A stretch of DNA of 64,000 bases from Rhizobium laguerreae (GTDB lineage Bacteria; Pseudomonadota; Alphaproteobacteria; Rhizobiales; Rhizobiaceae): NCBI RefSeq assembly GCF_002008165.1, contig NZ_MRDM01000002.1:186001-250000 (forward strand), in the 5' to 3' direction. Within the stretch, counting starts at the first letter, position 1, and the number at the start of each line of letters is the position of its first letter. The position numbers and the translations under genes are program-made. The notes under the pieces are model-generated. The model searched no databases. It had not been told where the DNA came from and was given only the letters and a program-made list of their open reading frames with translations. Positions 24,672 through 33,621 of the stretch are shown piece by piece.

Positions 24672-25079
24672 AACCGGTCCACGAAGAAAAAGGACGGCAC
24701 CTATGTTGCTGGACGGCTCGCCGTCGCTCGTGGCTTTCTCAAGGATGCTCGCAACGGCAATGCGGTCGCCGATCCCGGCGACATTGGAAACCCCTCGATA
24801 TCCACCGTGATCAACTGTGCGATCGCCTATGCAGACGCGGTCACCGCCAAGTTTAAGGGCGAGATCAACCAAGGAGATCATCAGGCGGTCGTCAAACTCC
24901 TTCGTGGCGCACTGGGCAACGAACTGCCCAACAGACAGGAAGCAGATCTCAAGACACTTCTCGAACAGAAGGACGAAGTGCAGTACGGTTCGAGGGCGAA
25001 GACGCGTGATGACGCGTTACGCGCCCTTGAGCGCCTCGAAGAGTTCGCAGCCTGGGCCGAAGTCGTTCTTTCGAAATAA
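24664..25079 (+). pseudogene. HEPN-like partner gene, start and frame broken
   Basis: Downstream of the MNT gene an open frame runs from 24672 to 25079 and looks like a HEPN-type helical protein. It reads KDGTYVAGRLAVARGFLKDA, then INCAIAYADAVTAKFKG, and near the end VQYGSRAK and LEEFAAWAEVVLSK. It has no ATG, GTG or TTG before GTG 24807. The expected start, ATG 24664, overlaps the MNT stop but reads in another frame and ends at 24810. Moving -1 in the AAGAAAAAGG tract near 24684-24693 would join them into one 138-residue protein. Either it is a frameshift pseudogene, a programmed shift, or a shorter product from GTG 24807 (90 residues). The HEPN assignment is tentative. Confidence 0.5.
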
Positions 25080-25181
25080 CCGCCGTGGTGCCGGCATCGG
25101 CGATGCCAGTGGCGGTATATGGCTGGCCGGCAATTGGCATGCGTCCGCATGTCTTTGGCGCAGTTGCGACCCAATTTCTGA

Positions 25182-26777
25182 TTATCCGGCCCGCTCGCCG
25201 CCAAGCAGCTCCAGCCTCCGCGTTATCCCGATACTCCTGAGGAATGTCTCGTCGTGGCTGACCACCAGCAGCGCGCCGTCATAGGCGCGCAGTCCTGCCT
25301 CGACCGCGGCGATCGAGTCGATGTCGAGATGATTGGTCGGCTCGTCGAGGATCAACAGCGGCGGCGGTGCCGAGCCAAGGACGCAGGCAAGGCCCGCCCG
25401 CAGCAATTGCCCGCCGCTCAGCGTCGATACCGTCTGTAGCGCCGCATCGGCCCTGAACATGAAGCGGGCAAGGGCAGCCCGGCAGGTATTTTCATCGGCC
25501 TGCGGATTGATCCAGCGAAAATTATCGCGGATCGAAGCCGACGGATCGAGCAGGCTCACCTTCTGATCGAGCATCGAGAAAGCGGTCATGACGCTGACCG
25601 TGCCCGCCCAGGGTTTCAGCGCGCCGGCAACAAGCGCCAACAAGGTCGTCTTGCCCGAGCCGTTGCGGCCGGTGACGGCGATACGCTCGGGTCCCGTCAT
25701 ATCGAAGGAGAGATCGCGGATGACGGGATCATCAGGCTGGTAGCCCGATGTCACGCCATCTATCCTCAGCACGATCTTGCTGGCGGGCAGTCCGGTTGGT
25801 GGCAGGGTGACCGACAAGGGCTGGAGGATCTCGATCTTCCCGCGCGCTGCTGTTGCCTCTTCCATTGCCTCGGCGCGCCGGCGGTCGGCGAGCCGGGCAT
25901 TGCCGCCACCCGTCGTTTCGCTCCGTTCCTTCATGCCGCCGAGCATGATGCGCGGGATGCCGCCCTTGGCTGCGACCTTCCGCCCAGTGCTGTCCCTGTG
26001 CGCCTGACGCTCCACCGTCGCCTGCGCCTTCTTCGCCACCTCGGCCATGCGTTTTTCGGCTTCAGTGAGATCATGCTGTGCCGCCGCGAGCTCAAGGGCC
26101 TTGCGCTCGCGATAATGGCTCCAGTTGCCGCCGTAGCGCGTGGCACCGAGCGACGTCAGCTCGACGATCGCATCGACGCTGTCGAGCAGTTCCCGGTCAT
26201 GGCTGACGATGATGGCGCCGGCCCGCCAGCCTGAGATCAGCGCGATCACCGCCTCGCGGCCTTCGCGATCGAGATTGTTGGTCGGTTCGTCGAGCAACAG
26301 AAAATCCGGTTCGGTGAAAACAAGCGCGGCAAGCCCGGCACGGGTGCGCTGCCCGCCGGAGAGCACGGCAAGCGGCGTCTCCGGCGGTGCGTCGAGCCCC
26401 GTCCGATTGAGCGCTGCGGCGATGCGCGCCTCCAGCATCCAGTCCGCCGATGCAAGCTCGTCGCTCGTTGCCTCGCCGGCTTCGGCGCGGCGAAGAATAG
26501 CGAGCGCATCGGTCACGCCGAAGAGATCGGCGACCGTTTCCTCGGGCGCCACCTGAACGTTCTGCCGCAGCACACCGAGGCTGCCGCCGACGGATACCGT
26601 CCCGGAATGCGGTTGGATATCACCGGAGACGAGTTTGAGCAGCGTCGTCTTGCCGACGCCGTTGCGCCCGACGAGACCGGTACGCTCGGCCCCGAAACTC
26701 AGGTCGAGATTGGAAAAAAGCGACCGCCCGTCAGGAGCGGACCACGAGACTTGGGAGAGGGTGATGGATGCAGGCAT
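25182..26777 (-). CDS. ABC-F family ATPase, copy 2
   Basis: This 531-residue protein has two ABC domains and no membrane helices. Walker A motifs are GRNGVGKTT and GRNGSGKTT, signatures LSGGQRTR and LSGGQLLR, and Walker B motifs LLLDEPTNNLD and LILDEPTNHLD. The linker between domains is long and charged (about 225-330), rich in Lys, Glu and Arg, as in ribosome-acting ABC-F proteins. ATG 26777 is preferred because GGGGAA lies upstream; the frame opens at 26843. It differs in sequence from the copy at 22032, so it is not a recent duplicate. Confidence 0.92.
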   Translation of the reverse strand: MPASITLSQVSWSAPDGRSLFSNLDLSFGAERTGLVGRNGVGKTTLLKLVSGDIQPHSGTVSVGGSLGVLRQNVQVAPEETVADLFGVTDALAILRRAEAGEATSDELASADWMLEARIAAALNRTGLDAPPETPLAVLSGGQRTRAGLAALVFTEPDFLLLDEPTNNLDREGREAVIALISGWRAGAIIVSHDRELLDSVDAIVELTSLGATRYGGNWSHYRERKALELAAAQHDLTEAEKRMAEVAKKAQATVERQAHRDSTGRKVAAKGGIPRIMLGGMKERSETTGGGNARLADRRRAEAMEEATAARGKIEILQPLSVTLPPTGLPASKIVLRIDGVTSGYQPDDPVIRDLSFDMTGPERIAVTGRNGSGKTTLLALVAGALKPWAGTVSVMTAFSMLDQKVSLLDPSASIRDNFRWINPQADENTCRAALARFMFRADAALQTVSTLSGGQLLRAGLACVLGSAPPPLLILDEPTNHLDIDSIAAVEAGLRAYDGALLVVSHDETFLRSIGITRRLELLGGERAG

Positions 26778-27039
26778 GGATATGGATTTCCCCGTTGGCA
26801 AGGCGAACTGGCGTTGCGATCGGGTTGAAATCCATTGCGGCACACATCCTGTTGAAATGGTCGATGGCAGGTAATTTAGGGAATAAACGCATCCGGTTCA
26901 AGGCAACGCAGCCAATCGGGCGGCAGACAGCGATCTTGCCGCCCTTCTTCTGCTTGCAGCAGCCGGCGGATTTGTCGCTTCAGGCTGCAGAATGTTCCGC
27001 ACACGGAGCGCAGGGCTGCCGTATTCGATTGCTCTGCAG

Positions 27040-27369
27040 TTACACGGTCTGCCTCACGTAGATCTCAGGATCAAAATCAACGCGCCTCGCTTTTCCGTCA
27101 GGCGTTTTCAAGACAAGCTCGACTCCGCCTCCAAGAGAATGCATGTACCGCACGATGGACGACAGGAGGACATCGTCGGCGCTTTCGATTTTCGAAACAG
27201 TGTTCTGCGTCATGGCCGCACGCGTAGCGACCTCTTGCTGTGTTGCATGCATCGCTTTGCGCACTTCCGCCAAGGCTTTGCCCAGACGACGCTCCTGACG
27301 TTTCATGTCGAGCCGAGCACGAACATCTTCTGGAAGTTCGTCGCGTAACGTCTTCCATTCAGTGCTCAT
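27040..27369 (-). CDS. XRE-type HTH antitoxin (HigA-like)
   Basis: This 109-residue protein has a helix-turn-helix typical of XRE regulators (TQQEVATRAAMTQNTVSKIE, about 44-63), followed by a short C-terminal region ending in RRVDFDPEIYV. It overlaps the upstream toxin gene by 11 bases and follows it. Toxin-first order with an HTH antitoxin is the HigBA arrangement. The antitoxin presumably binds the toxin and represses their shared promoter. Confidence 0.88.
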   Translation of the reverse strand: MSTEWKTLRDELPEDVRARLDMKRQERRLGKALAEVRKAMHATQQEVATRAAMTQNTVSKIESADDVLLSSIVRYMHSLGGGVELVLKTPDGKARRVDFDPEIYVRQTV

Positions 27370-27718
27370 TTTTCTTCTCCTTCAGCCACGCACCGAACCG
27401 CGCGTCAGCTTTGTTGATCAGTTGTTTGTAAAAGAGCGCTTTATTCATGCCTTGCTTGTCTCCTCCGCAAAGGATGATGGCACTTTGAGCCGGATCGAAG
27501 GCGAAAGCAAAACGCCAGACCTGTTTGCCAAATTTGACTCTGATTTCCTTCATATTCGCATAATCGGAACCTGAAAGCGTATCGACCTCAGGGCGCCCTA
27601 AGAACGGGCCATCATCTTCAAGGTGGTCGAACACTTCGCCAACCAGTTCTTTTAACCCCATCTCCAGTTCTTTCCATTCAGGAACGAAGTCGGGATGGAA
27701 TTGAACCTTATATGTCAT
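27359..27718 (-). CDS. RelE/HigB-type toxin (phage Gp49-like)
   Basis: This 119-residue basic protein resembles the RelE/HigB superfamily, Gp49-like branch. It has strands and helices in the order seen there, with the segment GSDYANMKEIRVKFGKQVWRF and the tail FYKQLINKADARFGAWLKEK. Members cleave mRNA on the ribosome. It is first in a two-gene operon with the HTH antitoxin, which it overlaps by 11 bases. Catalytic residues could not be assigned with confidence. Confidence 0.85.
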   Translation of the reverse strand: MTYKVQFHPDFVPEWKELEMGLKELVGEVFDHLEDDGPFLGRPEVDTLSGSDYANMKEIRVKFGKQVWRFAFAFDPAQSAIILCGGDKQGMNKALFYKQLINKADARFGAWLKEKKNEH

Positions 27719-27735
27719 CGGCTGCCTAAGAAATA

Positions 27736-27749
27736 TATATTTAAAGATA
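27736..27749. promoter_or_regulatory. AT-rich near-palindrome before the toxin gene
   Basis: TATATTTAAAGATA (27736-27749) is a 14-base near-palindrome centred on TTTAAA with one mismatched pair. It starts 18 bases upstream of the toxin ATG and could be the operator used by the HTH antitoxin. From 27750 to 27936 no gene or repeat was recognised. Confidence 0.4.
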
Positions 27750-27936
27750 TAAAATCAAGATCGAGATCAAACAAGCTGGATTGAGAGACGTGGCTCAACC
27801 CAAGCAGCTCGAATGAGGGACAGAACACCGCGTTGCTGCCTTTCACTGGTCGCTCAAGGCGTTCTCGATGATGCTTCTTACCCTTCATCTGCCTGCGGGC
27901 ATCGTCCTTCGGACCCAGGGAAGAAGAGACCCAGGC

Positions 27937-29499
27937 TCACCGCTTCAAGCTCCCCAAGATCCCGCGCACCAGTGCCCGGCCGACTTGCGTCGCAACAGTG
28001 CGCGCCACGCTCTTCATCGCTGCTTCCACCACCGTTTCGCGCTGATAGCCGGACGCCCGGCCGCGCGACTGGCCGCGACCCTGGCTGTCGTCATTGCTGC
28101 CGCCGAAGCCGGGAAGGGTCCAGCCGGAGGTGGTGCCCGGCTGCTGCTCTGCCGCTTCTTCCTGCGCTCGCTTGGCGGCCTCGGCATCGGCCGCCTTCTT
28201 TGCCCGCGCCACCAGCATCTCGAAGGCGGATTCGCGGTCGACATCCTCGTCATAGATGCCAAGAACCGGGCTCTTGTCCATGATCTGCCGGCGCTCGGCA
28301 TCCGTCACCGGGCCGACGCGGCCGGATGGTGGGCGGATCAGTGTTCGCTCGACGATCGAAGGCGCGCCCTTGGCCTCAAGTGTCGAGACCAGTGCCTCGC
28401 CGGTGCCGAGATTGGTGATGACGGTGGCGCAATCGAAGGCCGGGTTGGCACGGAATGTATCGGCCGCCGTCCTCACCGCTTTCTGCTCGCGCGGCGAATA
28501 GGCGCGAAGCGCATGCTGCGCCCGGTTGCCGAGCTGGGCGAGCACCGTTTCCGGCACGTCGAGCGGGTTCTGCGTCACGAAATAGACGCCGACGCCCTTG
28601 GAGCGGATCAGCCGCACCACTTGCTCGACGCGTTCGGTCAGCACCCTTGGCGCGTCGTTGAAGAGCAGGTGCGCCTCGTCGAAGAAGAAGACGAGCTTCG
28701 GCTTTTCGGGATCGCCCACCTCGGGCAACTCCTCGAAGAGTTCGGAGAGCAGCCAGAGCAGGAAAGTGGCGTAAAGCCGGGGGTTCATCATCAGCTTGTC
28801 GGCGGCCAGCACCGAAATCTGGCCGTAGCCATTATTGCTGGTGCGCATGATGTCCGAAATCTTCAGCGCCGGCTCGCCGAAGAAGTGCTCCGCACCCTGC
28901 TGTTCGAGAACGAGCAGCGCCCGCTGGATCGAGCCGACCGAAGCCTTGGAGATCAGCCCGTACTGGTTGGAAAGTTGGCTGGCGTTCTCGCCCATATAGT
29001 TGAGCAGCGAGCTGAAATCCTTGAGGTCGAGCAACGGCAGCCCGCCCTGGTCGGCGATCTTGAAGGCGATGTTGATGACGCCTTCCTGCGGTTCGGAGGC
29101 ATCCATCAGGCGGGCGAGCAGCAGCGGTCCCATCTCGGCGATGGTGGTGCGCACCCGGTGGCCCTTCTCGCCGAACAGATCCCAGAAGATCACTGGAAAC
29201 TGGTCGAATTCGTAGTCGGTAAAGCCGATCTGCTCGGCGCGCTTCGTCAGGAAGTCCTTGGGCTCGCCCCTGGCGGCGATGCCGGAAAGATCGCCCTTGA
29301 TATCGGCCGCAAACACCGGAACGCCGGCCCGCGAGAAGCCTTCGGCCAGCACCTGCAGCGTCACCGTCTTGCCGGTGCCGGTCGCGCCGGTGACGAGGCC
29401 GTGGCGATTGCCGAATTTCAGGTCGAGATATTCCGGCTTGTTGATGCTGTCATCGGGATTGCGGCTCGCGCCGATGAAAATCTTGCCTTCCTCGATCAT
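27937..29499 (-). CDS. HerA-like ATPase (DUF853)
   Basis: This 520-residue P-loop ATPase of the HerA/FtsK-like group is annotated elsewhere as DUF853. Walker A is GATGTGKT near residue 38-45 and Walker B is LVFFFDEAHLLF near residue 273, with the arginine-rich segment VVRLIRSKGVGVYFVTQNP after it. The C-terminal part contains a low-complexity linker (AAEQQPGTTSGW, Gly/Arg-rich) that is probably flexible. No nuclease partner (NurA) is adjacent. CAAGGAGCATTCCG precedes ATG 29499. The role is not established; HerA relatives move DNA. Confidence 0.9.
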   Translation of the reverse strand: MIEEGKIFIGASRNPDDSINKPEYLDLKFGNRHGLVTGATGTGKTVTLQVLAEGFSRAGVPVFAADIKGDLSGIAARGEPKDFLTKRAEQIGFTDYEFDQFPVIFWDLFGEKGHRVRTTIAEMGPLLLARLMDASEPQEGVINIAFKIADQGGLPLLDLKDFSSLLNYMGENASQLSNQYGLISKASVGSIQRALLVLEQQGAEHFFGEPALKISDIMRTSNNGYGQISVLAADKLMMNPRLYATFLLWLLSELFEELPEVGDPEKPKLVFFFDEAHLLFNDAPRVLTERVEQVVRLIRSKGVGVYFVTQNPLDVPETVLAQLGNRAQHALRAYSPREQKAVRTAADTFRANPAFDCATVITNLGTGEALVSTLEAKGAPSIVERTLIRPPSGRVGPVTDAERRQIMDKSPVLGIYDEDVDRESAFEMLVARAKKAADAEAAKRAQEEAAEQQPGTTSGWTLPGFGGSNDDSQGRGQSRGRASGYQRETVVEAAMKSVARTVATQVGRALVRGILGSLKR

Positions 29500-29688
29500 T
29501 CGGAATGCTCCTTGGGCTGTGCCGCCATTTGTATGAGAAGGCGTGCTTCTGCCGCCTTCATCGAACTATCTTTTCCCTGTTATAAGCAGGCATGCGCATG
29601 CGGACAACTGTTTGCATTGAAAGCAAAACCGGACAAAGTGCGGCCCGGGGAGGGGCCGGCTTGAGTTGTGGTCGAATCTCGATTAACG

Positions 29689-29704
29689 TTGACGTTAACG
29701 TCAA
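29689..29704. promoter_or_regulatory. 16-bp perfect palindrome before the Gly-rich protein
   Basis: TTGACGTTAACGTCAA (29689-29704) is a perfect 16-bp palindrome 17 bases before ATG 29722. It overlaps a second dyad, TTAACG-TTGA-CGTTAA. The position within or near the leader suggests an operator or an RNA hairpin. The regulator is unknown. Confidence 0.5.
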
Positions 29705-29721
29705 AAAACAGGAGGCTGACG

Positions 29722-30114
29722 ATGAATGAAATTGTGACCCAGATCGCCGATCGCGTGGGTATTGCGCCTGATCTCGCCGAAAAGGCGCTCGGCATGATGC
29801 TCGGCTTCCTGCAGCGCGAGGCCGCCGATGGCCCGGTTGCCAAGATGATCGAAGCGATCCCCGGCGGCGCCGATCTTGTCGCCCAGTTCAACGGCGCAGG
29901 TGCCGGCGGCGGCGGTCTGCTCGGCGGGCTGATGAGCTCGCTCGGCGGCGGCGGCATCATGGGGCTCGGGCAGCAGCTGATGGGCGAAGGCCTCGGCATG
30001 GGCGAAATCACCTCGCTTGCCAAGGAAACCATCGCGATCGCCAAGCAATATGCCGGCGAAGAGGTCGTCGACGAGGTCGTCGCTTCCGTCCCGGGCCTCA
30101 GCCAGTTCGTCTGA
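29722..30114 (+). CDS. Glycine-rich small protein (DUF2267-like, tentative)
   Basis: This 130-residue protein has two helical ends (NEIVTQIADRVGIAPDLAEK and ITSLAKETIAIAKQYAGEEV) flanking a Gly-rich centre (GAGAGGGGLLGGLMSSLGGGG). It has no signal peptide or Cys. Proteins of this kind are sometimes listed under DUF2267, but I am not certain of the family and the function is unknown. The frame opens at 29668; ATG 29722 is chosen because CAGGAGG lies just upstream. It is followed about 100 bases later by a Nudix gene. Confidence 0.7.
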   Translation: MNEIVTQIADRVGIAPDLAEKALGMMLGFLQREAADGPVAKMIEAIPGGADLVAQFNGAGAGGGGLLGGLMSSLGGGGIMGLGQQLMGEGLGMGEITSLAKETIAIAKQYAGEEVVDEVVASVPGLSQFV

Positions 30115-30211
30115 AACGAGAAGTCGGCAGGAGCCTCGCTTTGTTGCGGGGCTCGCTGTTCTCGCCACACCGGGGTGAAAAGCAAGCGCTGCCCCTATCG
30201 AAGGAGAGCAG

Positions 30212-30667
30212 ATGACCGTCTGGCGCCCATCGCAGCAGATCAGGGTGAAGGTGATCGGCCTCGCCTGGCGGAAAGACCAGCTGCTTGCTGCCGAAGTGGA
30301 GGACGACAGCGGTCGCATCAAGGGCGTTCGCCCGCTTGGCGGCGCGATCGAATTCGGCGAGAGCCGTGAAGAAGCCCTGCACCGCGAATTCAGAGAGGAA
30401 CTCGAGACGGCGATCCGCATCGTCGGCCCCTGGCATCTGCTTGAAAACATCTTCGAACATCATGGCGCGATCGGTCACGAATATATCTTCGCCGCCGACA
30501 TCGAACTGGCCGATGCATCGCTCTACGGGCGCGACGAGATCCGCTATTCCGAGTTCGACGAGACGGCGGCGACGGCGCGCTGGTTCGGCCGCGACAGGCT
30601 GCAGGACGCCGGCATCGATCTCTATCCGACAGGTCTCGACAGGCTGCTGTCGCGCTGGCGCGATTGA
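30212..30667 (+). CDS. Nudix hydrolase
   Basis: This 151-residue hydrolase removes nucleoside-linked groups from diphosphate substrates using a divalent metal. The Nudix box reads GGAIEFGESREEALHREF then REELE (about residues 43-65), with the Gly, Glu, Arg and double Glu positions of the consensus all present. It is soluble. GAAGGAGAGCAG precedes ATG 30212. The substrate cannot be predicted from the box alone. Confidence 0.93.
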   Translation: MTVWRPSQQIRVKVIGLAWRKDQLLAAEVEDDSGRIKGVRPLGGAIEFGESREEALHREFREELETAIRIVGPWHLLENIFEHHGAIGHEYIFAADIELADASLYGRDEIRYSEFDETAATARWFGRDRLQDAGIDLYPTGLDRLLSRWRD

Positions 30668-30797
30668 GCTGGAGATCGCCCGCTGTGAGGCGCCATATTC
30701 CGATCGCCAAACCTTGATCGTCGGCCCCCGCTTCCGGGGAACAATGAGGTCATCGTGCTGTTTCTGTCGCATCGCTGAAACCATAGGGAATAGCATC

Positions 30798-31085
30798 ATG
30801 CGTATGTTTCTTGCAGCAGCCTCGATCATTCTCCTCGGATTCGCCACGCCGGCCTTCTCCCAGGCGCTTGCTGATATGGATTATAGCGGCCGCTTCGGCG
30901 GTATGCCGCCCGGCACGGTGCCGGGGGCGGAATCCAGCAGCGGACTCGTGATTCCGTTCGATTCTGTCGAAACCGGTGATATCAACGTCGTCATTCCGCC
31001 GGATCGGCCCACATGCCCGCGCCCCGGGACGCGTCAGTACCGCGCGGCCGAGCGCGACGGTACGCTAAGCGACGCCTGCCGCTGA
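30798..31085 (+). CDS. Small secreted hypothetical protein
   Basis: This 95-residue protein has an N-terminal signal peptide (MRMFLAAASIILLGFATPAF, cleavage probably after AFS/Q). The mature part is Gly, Pro and Asp rich, with two cysteines near the end (PTCPRPGT and DACR), which could form a disulfide. GGGAATAGC precedes the start. No family is recognised. It follows the Nudix gene and converges on zwf. Confidence 0.7.
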   Translation: MRMFLAAASIILLGFATPAFSQALADMDYSGRFGGMPPGTVPGAESSSGLVIPFDSVETGDINVVIPPDRPTCPRPGTRQYRAAERDGTLSDACR

Positions 31086-31119
31086 CGGGATAGTCCCGGG
31101 TATAGAAAAGCAGGACCGG

Positions 31120-32628
31120 CTATTTGTCGTTTTTGTGCAGCACGACGCCGAGTTCATGCCACTGCCGCCTGTCGCGCTGGATCAGTTCGTCGGCGCAGAT
31201 CGGTCCCATGCTGCCCGGCGCGTAAGCGTCAGGCACGCTCTCATCCCTAGCCCAGATATCGAGGAAGGGTTGCACCGCCGCCCATCCGGCCTCGATCCCG
31301 TCGGCGCGCTGGAACAGTGTCTGGTCGCCGATGAAGAGATCATAGAGCAGTGATTCATAGCCGGTCGTCTTGGCAATATCGAATTTGTCGGCATAGCGGA
31401 AATCGAGCGAGACCGGCACGGTATCGACGGAAAGCCCCGGCGATTTGATCGAGATTTCCATGCTCATGCCCTCGTCCGGTTGCACCTGGATCACCAGCCG
31501 GTTCGGCGGCAGGCGGCGCTTGACGTCGGTCTCGCGAAACTGCGCGAAGGGAACCGGCTGGAAGGTGATGACGATCTCGGTGTCGCGCGCCGTCAGCGCC
31601 TTGCCGGTCCTGAGATAGAAGGGCACGCCGGCCCAGCGCCAGGTATCGGCATAGAGCTTCAGCGCCACGAAGGTCTCGGTCCTGCTGTCGGGCGAGACGT
31701 CCTTGGTATCGCGATAGGCCGGAAGCTCAGCACCATTGAGCGGCCCCGCGCCATAGGCGCCGCGTACGCCATGCATCTTGGCCTCCTCAGGCGTATAGAT
31801 GCGCAGCGCCTTCAGCACCTTGCTCTTCTCGTTGCGGATCGCCTCGGCATCGAAGCTGTTCGGCGGTTCCATGGCGATCATCGCCAGCAGCTGGAAGAGA
31901 TGGTTCGGCACCATGTCGCGCAACGCGCCGGTTGCATCGTAGAATTTGCCGCGGCTGCCGACATCGACGATTTCGGCGGCGGTGATCTGCACATGGTCGA
32001 TGTAGCGGCTGTTCCACAAGGACTCGATCATCATGTTGGCGAAACGCGCCGTCATCAGGTTCTGCACGGTTTCCTTGCCGAGGAAATGGTCGAGCCGGTA
32101 AACTTGGCTTTCCCCGACCTGCGCGAGGATCTGTGCATTGAGCGCCCGCGCCGAGGCGAGATCGGTGCCGAACGGCTTTTCGATGGCGATGCGGCGGAAG
32201 ACGCCGTCGCTTTCATCGGTCAGCCCATGGGCGGCGAGCTTCTCGACGATCGTGCCGAAAAAGGATGGCGGCACCGCGAGATAGAAGGCGGCATTGGCAT
32301 TCGGGCCTAGGCGCTTGCCGATCTCGACGAAAATATCGTCCTTGGTGAAATCCCCGGACGTATAGGAAATGCGCCGGCGCAGGCTCTCCCAGGCTTCGTC
32401 CTTCACTGTCGGCGCTTCGCCGCTCAGATGATTGAGGAATTGGTCGAGCCGCCCGCGCAGGAATTCGTCGTCACCAGGTTCGATGCCGATGCCGAGAATG
32501 TGGAGATCCTCGCCCACCAGGCGGCTGCGCGTCAGATTGATGATCGCCGGCACCAGCAGGCGGCGCGTCAGGTCTCCCGTGGCGCCGAAGATGACGAGGG
32601 TGACCGGCGGGGTAGGGGCAGCGTCCAT
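31120..32628 (-). CDS. zwf: Glucose-6-phosphate 1-dehydrogenase
   Basis: This 502-residue enzyme oxidises glucose 6-phosphate to 6-phosphogluconolactone with NADP, feeding the pentose phosphate and Entner-Doudoroff routes. The nucleotide-binding motif FGATGDLTRR is near residue 14, and the substrate motif YRLDHFLGKETVQN is intact. ATG 32628 is chosen because AAGGAG sits eight bases upstream, although the frame is open to 32739. pgl and edd, which often follow zwf in rhizobia, are absent here, so this may be a second copy; that cannot be decided from one window. Confidence 0.95.
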   Translation of the reverse strand: MDAAPTPPVTLVIFGATGDLTRRLLVPAIINLTRSRLVGEDLHILGIGIEPGDDEFLRGRLDQFLNHLSGEAPTVKDEAWESLRRRISYTSGDFTKDDIFVEIGKRLGPNANAAFYLAVPPSFFGTIVEKLAAHGLTDESDGVFRRIAIEKPFGTDLASARALNAQILAQVGESQVYRLDHFLGKETVQNLMTARFANMMIESLWNSRYIDHVQITAAEIVDVGSRGKFYDATGALRDMVPNHLFQLLAMIAMEPPNSFDAEAIRNEKSKVLKALRIYTPEEAKMHGVRGAYGAGPLNGAELPAYRDTKDVSPDSRTETFVALKLYADTWRWAGVPFYLRTGKALTARDTEIVITFQPVPFAQFRETDVKRRLPPNRLVIQVQPDEGMSMEISIKSPGLSVDTVPVSLDFRYADKFDIAKTTGYESLLYDLFIGDQTLFQRADGIEAGWAAVQPFLDIWARDESVPDAYAPGSMGPICADELIQRDRRQWHELGVVLHKNDK

Positions 32629-32763
32629 GTGCCATCTCCTTGGAATTTGCGGCCGACTATACTGCGCGCCGGCTTTGCCGCAACATATGCAGGCGAGGGA
32701 TAACAAGCATTTGACACCATCCGGACTGGCTGAGCCCACGTCACCTTGGTGGTAGGCGGCCGA

Positions 32764-33534
32764 TTACCCTTTCACAGCCACCATGAAGATCCTCGGAAAC
32801 CTGAGCAGCACCCGCCCGTCCGACATCTTGGGATAGGCCTTTTCCAACCGCTCCCGATAATCCGCCAGGAAGGCCTCGCGATGCTCTTCGCCGGCATGGG
32901 TGAGATAGGGCATCAGCCCGGTTCCCTTCACCCATTCGACGATCGCCGCCGCATCCGCCATCGGGTGATTGTAGACGGTGTGCCAGATATCGACGCGCGA
33001 AGCTTTGGCGATCAGCCTGGAGTAATAGCTGGACGGCGGCGGCAGCGGCTTGCGGCGCACGCTCTTGGCCTCGAAGGCGGATTTCCACGGGCCGGCATGG
33101 GCAGTCTCCTCCATCGCCAGATGCGAGGGTTCGCCGAGATTGTCGGGCATCTGCACGGCCAGCACGCCGCCTTCGGAAAGCCCGTCCATCAGCCGGTCGA
33201 AGATATCGAGATGATCGGGCAGCCATTGGAAGACGGCATTGGCAAAGAGCAGGTCGGCGGGCTCAGTCGGCTGCCAGATGCCGAGATCGGCCTCGACGAA
33301 GGCAGTGCCGGGAAGCCGCTTGCGGGCCGCCTCCAGCATGTTGATGTCGCTGTCGAGGCCGGAGACGCCGGCAGCCCCATAACGCTCGATGATGAGTTCG
33401 GTGGAATTGCCCGGCCCGCAGCCGAGGTCGATGGCGCGACGAAGACTCTGCAGCGGCACCTGCGCCAGAAGATCGCGCGCCGGCCGCGTGCGCTCGTCCT
33501 CGAACTTCACATATTGGCTGGCGGACCATGCCAT
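32764..33534 (-). CDS. tam: Trans-aconitate 2-methyltransferase
   Basis: This 256-residue SAM-dependent methyltransferase has a class I fold. The SAM motif is [11 protein letters not shown] near residue 36, and the N-terminal [20 protein letters not shown] is characteristic of the Tam group. It would methylate trans-aconitate, a by-product that inhibits the citric acid cycle. The length is normal. It lies on the same strand as zwf upstream of the CNNM gene, with about 90 bases to that gene. The symbol is given because the N-terminal signature is distinctive. Confidence 0.92.
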   Translation of the reverse strand: MAWSASQYVKFEDERTRPARDLLAQVPLQSLRRAIDLGCGPGNSTELIIERYGAAGVSGLDSDINMLEAARKRLPGTAFVEADLGIWQPTEPADLLFANAVFQWLPDHLDIFDRLMDGLSEGGVLAVQMPDNLGEPSHLAMEETAHAGPWKSAFEAKSVRRKPLPPPSSYYSRLIAKASRVDIWHTVYNHPMADAAAIVEWVKGTGLMPYLTHAGEEHREAFLADYRERLEKAYPKMSDGRVLLRFPRIFMVAVKG

Positions 33535-33621
33535 GGCGGTACCTCCTGGTGTCGGACCACGTCTTCCATGCGGATCGTGCCGATGTTGCGGCCGTCGAGC
33601 TCGACGACACGGGCCAAGCCG

